Source of the DNA: a virus
Length of the DNA stretch: 37,578 bases
IMG/VR virus record: IMGVR_UViG_3300008451_000424
Location: 1-37,578 of that record
Strand: one strand, 5' to 3'
This document shows, one piece after another, positions 32,598 to 37,578 of the stretch. Each line of letters starts with the position of its first letter. The first letter of the stretch is position 1. The position numbers and the translations under genes are program-made. The notes beneath the pieces are model-generated. The model saw only the letters and a program-made list of their open reading frames with translations, had not been told where the DNA came from and did not search any database.

Positions 32598-34127
32598 TTA
32601 TGATCCCATCCATGAGTTAAAGGCAGCGCCTTGTGATTGGTACGATGATTTACGGATTGTAGTACGACTTTCCCGATGTGCAACAGGAAACGCAAAGGTC
32701 AGCGCAATAGCGTCTGCCGAGTCAGGTGACGCCAAACCCCGCGCCTTCATGTCTTTCTTGCTTTCCAAGAAGATTGCACCCTTAGAGTCAGGCTTCATCA
32801 GTGGTGAGATGAGGTCAGTCTTGAGCGTCTTGCTTGGCGGCACACTAGCATTTTTAAGCCATTCTTTCATTGATCCCCATATCTGGGCGCGTAAGTTGCC
32901 GTACATCATGGGGTTGCGTGACTTGTTTGCAAAGTTCACACCCCTAATCTTGTAGCGTTGTTCCTTGAGGCGGTCAACCACCCCCGCGCCAAGACCACCC
33001 TCGTCGATGGCTACTACCGCTGGGTTGTACTGGTCGATCGCTTCGATGACATGACCGACTACCGTCATGGTGTCATCACCTTTGAACTTACGAAGTTCCA
33101 CGATATCTCTGCCTTGCCGGATGGCGATAACTGTCGAGTCACTACCAAAGCGGGCTGGATCAACGCCGATGACGATGGGCGCGGAGTCATCTTGCCATTT
33201 CTCCCGTTTCATAGCGTCGTCAACTAGGGATGATGGGATGAACTGATCGTCGCCTTCTGAGGGGAACGAACCGTACACCTCAACGTGCGCCTGGTACGAA
33301 TCAGCGCCGTATTCTTCAATAATCTGGTTGTATACGTTCTTGTCGGTGCCTTCGACATCTCTAGCGTCAACTTGCCGAGATTGCCAAAAGTCACGCTTGC
33401 TACCCTCGATCGCTTCATAGAAATAGCCTGTATTGCGACGCGGATTGGAGAAACAACACCAAAAACGGTTGGGCGTGTTTTCAGTAAAGAAGCCTGATGT
33501 CACCGCCCAGATAGAGTCGTCAATACCTGACGCCTCGTCAAACACGACCATTACCCCATCGTAGTTATGCACACCGGCGAACGCGTCGGGATTCTCAGCC
33601 GACCACAGTCTGCCTTCCAAGTTCCAATAGCGTGTGCCTTTCTTCAGATCACGCTCGACCAACTCGGTCAGCCATTTGGCGGGCATCACGCGAGTTGCGC
33701 TGATCTCCCACCAGTGGGTGTTGATCGACATGGACGACCACTTAGTAATCTCAGCCCAAGTCACTGAGCGTAGCTGTGATTCGCTGTTAGCAGACACGAT
33801 GACTGTCGAGCCGATGCGGGTTGTCATCATCCATAGCACTAACCAAGACACTAACGCCGACTTGCCAATACCACGACCAGAGGCAATGGCTAGGCGCAGT
33901 ACGTCAAAGTCAACCTTGCCGTTGTTGCTTGCGATGTGGGTTGCTAAGTCTTGTAGTACCTGGCGTTGCCATTTGCGTGGGCCAGCGAAATGTTCAAGTG
34001 GCGTACCCTGTTGCCCCCAAGGGAAGGCAAACATCACAAACGCTAGCGGATTGTCTTTGATGGCTGGTGACCATAACCGCGCCATGAGTTCTTGTTCATC
34101 TTGCGCGGAGTAGCGGGTAGTTTGCAT
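32598..34127 (-). CDS. terL: Terminase large subunit (TerL)
   Basis: 509 residues (P22 gp2 has 499). The ATPase half has Walker A ASGRGIGKS (82-90), Walker B VVFDEAS (194-200) and SNPRRNTGYF (coupling region, about 227-236). The nuclease half has RNase H-like acidic residues GVDPARFGSD (D323), VVAIDEGGLG (D375) and DSADAIAL (near 469-476). It cuts the concatemer and pumps DNA through the portal. The start overlaps the small subunit stop (TAATG). A circular assembly with P22-type virion genes fits headful packaging. Confidence 0.96.
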   Translation of the reverse strand: MQTTRYSAQDEQELMARLWSPAIKDNPLAFVMFAFPWGQQGTPLEHFAGPRKWQRQVLQDLATHIASNNGKVDFDVLRLAIASGRGIGKSALVSWLVLWMMTTRIGSTVIVSANSESQLRSVTWAEITKWSSMSINTHWWEISATRVMPAKWLTELVERDLKKGTRYWNLEGRLWSAENPDAFAGVHNYDGVMVVFDEASGIDDSIWAVTSGFFTENTPNRFWCCFSNPRRNTGYFYEAIEGSKRDFWQSRQVDARDVEGTDKNVYNQIIEEYGADSYQAHVEVYGSFPSEGDDQFIPSSLVDDAMKREKWQDDSAPIVIGVDPARFGSDSTVIAIRQGRDIVELRKFKGDDTMTVVGHVIEAIDQYNPAVVAIDEGGLGAGVVDRLKEQRYKIRGVNFANKSRNPMMYGNLRAQIWGSMKEWLKNASVPPSKTLKTDLISPLMKPDSKGAIFLESKKDMKARGLASPDSADAIALTFAFPVAHRESRTTIRKSSYQSQGAAFNSWMGS

Positions 34128-34582
34128 TAGGCTGCTTTGCGTTTCTCTTTGGTTGGTACTTCTTTAAATTCGACTGTCTGTGGTTGCTCATCTAGCGTGA
34201 GGGCGTCGATGACTCTTGACTGCGCTTGCTCGAGAGCAGCGGTGATGGAGATGCGCTGTTCAACGTCGATGGAGAGTTGCTGTTTGGCAACCCAGCCGTG
34301 CTGGTGCTGGAGGACGGCGAGTGCGGCTTTAGCGTCGCCTTCTTTTGCAGCAAGATGCAAGACTTCAGACATTTCGCGTTCACCTTCTGCTCTCCCTTTG
34401 AGTTCAGCGTATTCCGCAATCGGGTCAAACAAGATCAGTTGCCTGTATTCGGTAGGCGTCATTCCGGCTGCTAACGCCAACGAGTCGCCCTTGAGGCCGA
34501 GCTTGGCGGCTTTCATTATGGCTTCGAGCCGTGCTTCGGTGGCTTCGAGCTTGCGAGGTTCGTAGTGGAAGCTTTGGAACAT
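34127..34582 (-). CDS. terS: Terminase small subunit (TerS)
   Basis: 151 residues, helical (P22 gp3 has 162). Residues 14-60 (EATEARLEAIMKAAKLGLKG, LALAAGMTPTEYRQLILF) form a helix-turn-helix-type DNA-binding segment, followed by an oligomerisation region (EMSEVLHLAAKEGDAKAALA) and a basic end (VPTKEKRKAA). It is the first late gene and directly precedes TerL. Its ATG is at 34582 behind CACTCCCGAT, a weak ribosome binding site. It should recognise pac, which may lie in this gene or the control region upstream. Confidence 0.85.
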   Translation of the reverse strand: MFQSFHYEPRKLEATEARLEAIMKAAKLGLKGDSLALAAGMTPTEYRQLILFDPIAEYAELKGRAEGEREMSEVLHLAAKEGDAKAALAVLQHQHGWVAKQQLSIDVEQRISITAALEQAQSRVIDALTLDEQPQTVEFKEVPTKEKRKAA

Positions 34583-34626
34583 ATCGGGAGTGTAACGGAT
34601 TTTTTGAAAAATAAAAATTAAAAAAT

Positions 34627-34676
34627 TTGTAAAGTTTTTGCCAAAGATTGTAAAGAAGGGGGCGCGAGATTGTAAA
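34627..34676. promoter_or_regulatory. Three phased TTGTAAA repeats upstream of the late operon
   Basis: TTGTAAAG at 34627-34634 and 34648-34655, and TTGTAAA at 34670-34676, are spaced 21 and 22 bases apart, about two helical turns, on the same face of the DNA. Read leftward, one TTTACA (34654-34649) lies 17 bases before TACAAA, which could be a promoter for TerS. The half-site TGTAAA also occurs in the palindrome at 35252-35272. It may be the binding site of a late activator or repressor. Confidence 0.45.
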
Positions 34677-34742
34677 TAAAAAATAAATTGTTCACGAGTC
34701 CTACCTGCTCACACTCCCCCTCCGCCCGGCCCTACCCGGGGG

Positions 34743-34799
34743 CTATCAGCTAGGAGTCAAAATTCTATAGGTTAGTAGCCACTAACTTTTAGCTGGTAG
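34743..34799. other. Two-stem secondary structure in the control region
   Basis: CTATCAGCTA (34743-34752) pairs with TAGCTGGTAG (34790-34799), nine Watson-Crick pairs plus one wobble in RNA. Inside it GTTAGT (34771-34776) pairs with ACTAAC (34781-34786) across a 4-nt loop, followed by TTTT. It could be a small structured RNA, a cruciform at a replication origin or part of pac. No coding sequence lies here. Confidence 0.45.
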
Positions 34800-34834
34800 T
34801 TGTTTGGCTCCAAGATTAAAGGCCGCCTAGTTAT

Positions 34835-35208
34835 GGGTCAGATTGTCAAATTGTCACGCGGATTTAATCGGCGGGCGCGGAGGCTGGCGGGCTTATGGGT
34901 CAAATTGTCATTTGCCTAGATATAGGTCAAATTGTCATTTGTATTTTGTTGACGGCTTTTTCCTTTTTGCGTGGGAATTCCCCGAGCAGCGGGCGCGAAA
35001 ATATAGGTCAAATTGTCAAATTGTCACGCCAAATAAATCGCTGGCTTATAACATTCCCCGTAAAAACCTATACAAATATACAAATTCATAGTATCTATCT
35101 AAAAAAATGACAATTTGACCCATATCAGCCTTTAAGCTTGATTCTATATAGCTCCGATATGGGTCAAATCGCCCCAAAACTTTGACCCATGTTTTGACAA
35201 TTTGACCT
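34835..35208. repeat. Iteron array: six full and two partial copies of a 14-bp repeat
   Basis: Consensus RGGTCARATTGTCA, usually preceded by TAT. Forward copies: 34835-34848, 34897-34910, 34924-34937 and 35005-35018. Inverted copies: 35108-35121 and 35195-35208. Partial: GGGTCAAATC at 35161-35170 and an inverted GGGTCAAA at 35181-35188. The first and fourth forward copies carry an extra half (TCAAATTGTCACGC), making longer composite sites. The array lies in the 745-bp gene-free stretch 34583-35327. It is a candidate replication origin or multi-site regulator binding region. Confidence 0.9.
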
Positions 35209-35244
35209 AGGTTTTGCCCTTTGTTGTTTATTTTCCTAAAAGTG

Positions 35245-35273
35245 TTGCATTGTGTAAATAAATCCTTTACACT
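35245..35273 (+). promoter_or_regulatory. Candidate promoter with palindromic operator for the unknown operon
   Basis: TTGCAT (35245-35250) and TACACT (35268-35273) are 17 bases apart. Between them and overlapping the -10 box is GTGTAAA (35252-35258), a 7-bp spacer and TTTACAC (35266-35272), a perfect inverted repeat. A dimeric repressor bound here would block the promoter. The leader then runs about 50 bases to the first start codon. Confidence 0.55.
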
Positions 35274-35280
35274 AAATACA

Positions 35281-35301
35281 TCGGGGCAATTTTGCCGCCG
35301 A
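35281..35301 (+). other. Leader hairpin after the operon promoter
   Basis: TCGG-GGCAA, a short loop and TTGCC-G-CCGA form a 9-bp stem with one bulge in the 5' leader of the rightward operon. There is no T-run, so it is not a terminator. It may protect the mRNA or affect translation. Confidence 0.4.
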
Positions 35302-35327
35302 TTTAGTCAAATAAAGGAAATAAAACG

Positions 35328-35435
35328 ATGCGTACTCTCACAAAACAACCTACAAAACTGGATATTTTAGGCGCTTGTATTCTCGGCGCTATCATCGGCG
35401 CAATGATCGCCGTCGCTATTTTGGGAGGGTTTTAA
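35328..35435 (+). CDS. Small membrane protein, 35 aa
   Basis: Encodes MRTLTKQPTKLDILGACILG followed by AIIGAMIAVAILGGF, a short basic N-terminus and one hydrophobic, Gly/Ala-rich helix (residues 12-35) with GxxxG-type spacing. An AAAGGA site lies upstream, and the gene is the first after the promoter. Helices of this kind often self-associate in the membrane. It could be an early host-takeover or superinfection-exclusion peptide, but that is inference from its position beside the control region. Confidence 0.65.
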   Translation: MRTLTKQPTKLDILGACILGAIIGAMIAVAILGGF

Positions 35436-35436
35436 T

Positions 35437-36306
35437 ATGAAAACCAAATATTCAAGCAATAGCGAATTAGTGCATATTTGGGCCAATAATTCAGACCCTA
35501 CTATTAATAAAAGCGCAAATTCGATGTCATGCCAATTTGACCGCTTGTTTTCTTATAGCACTTGTATTGCTGAAATTGTAGGCAATACAGTAATACTTAA
35601 TACTTGCTCATATAGCAATACAACAAGTAAGCATCAGAGTTATGCGAGAGGCGCCGTTAGGCACCTGGATACTATTCGCTTGCCTTTTTCTGGCTATAAC
35701 CATTCAACACTTGTGCTAGGCCAGGATAGTTTTAACCGCGTCGCCGAAGTATGCCTAAAGGATGTCGGCCATTACTTAGTAAAGGCTAGCCGCTCACGTA
35801 AACACGCCGATTCATACAAGGCCGAAGCTTTAAGCATTGTAGAAAATCTCAACAAATACGCCAATTTATTAGATTTAGAATTTTCGGCGCCTGATTTATC
35901 AGAGCATCAAGCGGCCGCGCTTCGGGCGGATAAAGTGCGAAAAGAGCAAGATAAGATTTGCAAGGCCGAAAAGATCAAACAACAAGCCGAAGATTTAGTG
36001 AGATGGCAAGCCGGCGAAGATGTACGCACTTATTTTGAGCGCACGGCTTTACGTATTAAAGGCGATCAAGTACAAACAAGCCGCGGCGCGAATATCCCCG
36101 TGGCCGATGCAATCAAATTGTGGCCTTTATTGTTGCGCGTTAAAAACAGCGGAAAAACGATGGAGGCCGGCTTACATTCGATCAACTTAGGCCCTTATCG
36201 CTTCAATTCATTCGATGGCCAGACTCTCATTGTCGGGTGCCATTCGATCGCGTGGGATCAACTGGCCTTGATGGCCGAGCAATTAAACCTAACAGAAAAG
36301 GCGTAA
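35437..36306 (+). CDS. Unknown phage protein, 289 aa
   Basis: I recognise no family. The ATG at 35437 follows GGGAGGG. The N-terminal 110 residues contain several Cys and His (MSCQFDRLFSYSTCIAEIVG; YARGAVRHLDTIRLPFSGYN). Residues 120-200 are a Lys/Ala/Glu coiled-coil-like helix (SRSRKHADSYKAEALSIVEN; DKVRKEQDKICKAEKIKQQA). The C-terminal 80 residues look like a compact mixed domain (RIKGDQVQTSRGANIPVADA; SINLGPYRFNSFDGQTLIVG; IAWDQLALMAEQLNLTEKA). Second gene of the operon. Rich in GGCC and in GCC/GCG Ala codons compared with the late genes. Confidence 0.82.
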   Translation: MKTKYSSNSELVHIWANNSDPTINKSANSMSCQFDRLFSYSTCIAEIVGNTVILNTCSYSNTTSKHQSYARGAVRHLDTIRLPFSGYNHSTLVLGQDSFNRVAEVCLKDVGHYLVKASRSRKHADSYKAEALSIVENLNKYANLLDLEFSAPDLSEHQAAALRADKVRKEQDKICKAEKIKQQAEDLVRWQAGEDVRTYFERTALRIKGDQVQTSRGANIPVADAIKLWPLLLRVKNSGKTMEAGLHSINLGPYRFNSFDGQTLIVGCHSIAWDQLALMAEQLNLTEKA

Positions 36307-36311
36307 ACAAA

Positions 36312-37064
36312 ATGAATAAGATCAATTTTTACCTAGAATCACGCCTTGCGGCCGTTAAAAAACGCGCCGCGGAATGGTCAAAACATAATCCAGATGGCGC
36401 TTATAAAAGCGCGCTAGATCATCAGGTCAAATATAAGCGCAAGGGATGGATTAAATATGATTCGGCCAATGATTATGACGATGAGGGCAATTTGCGGCTT
36501 TATTCGCTCGATGGCTATGACGCGACGGCCCTAATAGATCTAGGCCGCCGTTATTTTGACTATACCGGCTATTATGCCGATAGTTTTCAGATGGAATTAG
36601 TAAAACCCTACATTGTGAAGATCAAGGCCGGCAAAAAAGGCGTATTTATCGCGCCCGCGATTGCGTACAGTGATTGCGATATAGCCACGATTTACTTTAG
36701 CCGTGGCCAGTTTGCCCCGAATGATTCGCAAGATATCGAGCATGATCGCGCGGCAATGGAGGCCGCTAGAATCGCCGATTCGCTAGCCGATAGCGCGGCC
36801 CGCGATAGCCGAGAGGCCGACGCGCAATTTCAAGCGGAGCAGGAGGCCGAGCAATTAGCCGAAGATATTAAGGACGCCCGCCAGACGGCCCGCGGCTTGA
36901 TCGCGGCTATCAAGGCCCAACGCCGCGCGGGAATTGATCTAGGCGGAGCTATATGCGACGCGTTGACCGATAAGCTTAGGGAATACCGGCGCCAGATTCT
37001 CAAGGCCCGGGAGCGCCGCGAAGCGCTAAAAGAAAACTATTGGCTAGCCGTGGAGGGTTATTAA
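36312..37064 (+). CDS. Unknown phage protein with C-terminal coiled coil, 250 aa
   Basis: The start is ATG 36312, five bases after the preceding gene, behind AAAAGG. A longer open frame upstream overlaps that gene and was rejected. The N-terminal 120 residues are basic and Tyr-rich (LAAVKKRAAEWSKHNPDGAY; KGWIKYDSANDYDDEGNLRL; YFDYTGYYADSFQMELVKPY). Residues 150-245 form a long Ala/Arg/Glu coiled coil (READAQFQAEQEAEQLAEDI; LREYRRQILKARERREALKE). No enzyme motif seen. Ala codons are almost all GCC or GCG, unlike the late operon, suggesting a different origin. Function unknown. Confidence 0.82.
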   Translation: MNKINFYLESRLAAVKKRAAEWSKHNPDGAYKSALDHQVKYKRKGWIKYDSANDYDDEGNLRLYSLDGYDATALIDLGRRYFDYTGYYADSFQMELVKPYIVKIKAGKKGVFIAPAIAYSDCDIATIYFSRGQFAPNDSQDIEHDRAAMEAARIADSLADSAARDSREADAQFQAEQEAEQLAEDIKDARQTARGLIAAIKAQRRAGIDLGGAICDALTDKLREYRRQILKARERREALKENYWLAVEGY

Positions 37065-37065
37065 T

Positions 37066-37200
37066 ATGTATCGCGTCATTTATACAACTTATCTAGGCGG
37101 CATCGAATCGCAAGCTTGCCGCCGCTTCAGTAATGCTCACAAGGCTAAAAGCTTCGCCCGCTTAGTTAACGGGACAGTAGAAAAGAGGGTCAAATTATGA
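37066..37200 (+). CDS. Small basic protein, 44 aa
   Basis: Encodes MYRVIYTTYLGGIESQACRR, FSNAHKAKSFARLVNG and ends EKRVKL. A short beta-strand is followed by a basic helix. It begins two bases after the previous stop, behind GGAGGG. Its stop overlaps the next ATG by four bases. A small regulatory or nucleic-acid-binding protein is possible, unproven. Confidence 0.62.
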   Translation: MYRVIYTTYLGGIESQACRRFSNAHKAKSFARLVNGTVEKRVKL

Positions 37201-37259
37201 TTGCGGCGCTATTTTTGGCCGCCTTGGCGGCTTTGTTTGTTTTAATTTGGGAGCTATAG
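37197..37259 (+). CDS. Tiny membrane peptide, 20 aa
   Basis: Encodes MIAALFLAALAALFVLIWEL, one hydrophobic helix. The ATG overlaps the previous stop (ATGA) with GAGGG eight bases upstream, which is the only support beyond its length. Last gene of the operon, followed by palindromes and a terminator. It could be a membrane-active peptide or a chance frame. Confidence 0.5.
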   Translation: MIAALFLAALAALFVLIWEL

Positions 37260-37283
37260 CGCTTTTAAGCGCTCAAATAAATT

Positions 37284-37308
37284 GGCCCGCTATACGCGGG
37301 CCTTTTTT
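37284..37308 (+). terminator. Strong intrinsic terminator, possibly bidirectional
   Basis: GGCCCGC (37284-37290) and GCGGGCC (37296-37302) with a 5-nt loop are followed by TTTTTT. Just before it AGCGCT is repeated as a second small palindrome (37258-37273). It lies one base before the end of the convergent primase-helicase gene. In the leftward direction the hairpin is followed by AATTTATTTG, so it may stop both operons. Confidence 0.9.
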
Positions 37309-37309
37309 A

Positions 37310-37578
37310 TTACTTGACGCGTACCAATTGGGGCGCCGGGGTTGATTCTACGGCCCGCCTTAGCTCTGATTTTTTCAAGCTTTCATACACGCTAGGCGCG
37401 GCGAATATATGCTTTTTACTTGGGTAATCATGCGACGCAAGGCGCCCGCAATCAATCCAGCCCGCTTCTTTAAGCGCGTGTAAGAGTGCAGCCTGTGGCA
37501 CCTTTACGCCGCTAGGCGCGACACCGGCCAGACGATCGCATAATGAATGGAATGGCGAACCAATAACGCCCGGCGCGA
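37310..37578 (-). CDS. Primase-helicase, C-terminal 89 codons (continuation of the gene at 2035-1)
   Basis: Open from the right window edge to a stop at 37310. Read after base 1 of the left edge, the codon at the join is TTC (Phe), and the protein continues APGVIGSPFHSLCDRLAG, then VPQAALLHALKEAGW (winged-helix-like) and DYPSKKHIFAAPSV, ending PAPQLVRVK. This is a fitting C-terminal domain for a D5/SF3-type phage helicase. The frame join is exact: 2035 plus 269 bases make 768 codons with the stop. Not an independent gene. The GTG inside it at 37501 is not a start. Confidence 0.9.
   Translation of the reverse strand, partial: APGVIGSPFHSLCDRLAGVAPSGVKVPQAALLHALKEAGWIDCGRLASHDYPSKKHIFAAPSVYESLKKSELRRAVESTPAPQLVRVK

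Noticed and set aside
32597-32695. Longer 80-aa form of the small basic protein after terminase
   Set aside because: The extra 33 residues lie in the terminase coding region. The ATG at 32596 follows the terminase stop directly.
33634-34113. Plus-strand 159-codon frame opposite the large terminase
   Set aside because: Antisense shadow of terminase with Cys/Ser-rich, unstructured translation.
34843-35091. Plus-strand open frame of 82 codons in the control region
   Set aside because: It is made of the iteron repeats, shows repeated low-complexity peptides and has no convincing ribosome binding site.
36237-36311. Upstream extension of the 250-aa protein
   Set aside because: It overlaps the coding end of the 289-aa protein in another frame. 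The ATG at 36312 has its own ribosome binding site.
37310-37501. Independent 63-aa gene at the right end
   Set aside because: The frame is open to the window edge and joins the primase-helicase in frame, so it is the end of that gene.
1-37578. tRNA genes, CRISPR array, insertion sequences, integrase or attachment sites
   Set aside because: None recognised on either strand by eye. The only repeated array is the iteron set, whose spacing and length do not fit CRISPR.

Overview
The window is the genome of a short-tailed (podovirus-type, P22-like) dsDNA bacteriophage, and it appears complete and circular. The gene that runs off the left edge (minus strand, 2035 to 1) continues in frame from the right edge (37578 to 37310). 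Joined, it gives one uninterrupted 767-codon primase-helicase, so the 37,578 bases close on themselves and the ends are an arbitrary cut. The host is inferred to be Gram-negative because there is a complete Rz/Rz1 spanin pair with an outer-membrane lipobox. A betaproteobacterial freshwater host would fit the moderate GC, but this is only a guess. No integrase, CI-like repressor or excisionase was recognised, so a strictly lytic life style is likely.

Layout. (1) Replication arm, minus strand, 6482 down through 1 and across the junction to 37310: a Cas4/RecB-like PD-(D/E)XK nuclease (DUF2800 type), a 220-aa protein in the position where phages usually carry an ssDNA-binding protein, two small proteins, a family A DNA polymerase and the RepB-like primase/SF3 helicase. 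(2) A divergent promoter region with an inverted-repeat operator (6483-6555). (3) Rightward accessory-replication arm, plus strand, 6556-9724: a VRR-NUC nuclease, a SNF2-type helicase, a string of tiny overlapping genes and a secreted repeat protein. (4) Late arm, minus strand, 34582 down to 9678: terminase small and large subunits, a GroES homologue, an HNH endonuclease, portal, scaffold, P22-type coat, gp4-like and gp10-like head-completion proteins, three receptor-binding tail proteins, a GNAT acetyltransferase, three ejection-type proteins and a lysis cassette (holin, spanins with nested Rz1, GH108 lysozyme). (5) A 745-bp gene-free control region (34583-35327). It holds six full and two partial copies of a 14-bp iteron in both orientations, a two-stem hairpin structure, phased TTGTAAA repeats and a promoter with a palindromic operator. 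(6) A rightward operon of unknown genes (35328-37259) with a GGCC-rich composition unlike the rest of the phage, closed by a strong terminator.

How it works together. The plus-strand operon beside the control region and the replication arm are probably expressed early. Polymerase, primase-helicase, SNF2 helicase and the two nucleases copy and recombine the DNA. The late arm builds the capsid in P22 order (TerS, TerL, portal, scaffold, coat, gp4, gp10, ejection proteins). Hairpins and terminators just after the coat gene probably set the excess of coat over minor proteins. The tail tip is modular: a head-binding-type tailspike, a fibre with an S74 self-cleaving chaperone, a second pectate-lyase-like spike and a small fibre-like protein in the place of the P22 needle.

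Most promising for novelty: the iteron control region, the compositionally odd unknown operon next to it, a C-terminal tag (DGN-x7-IGGGNF) shared by two otherwise different virion proteins, and the 220-aa protein in the ssDNA-binding slot.
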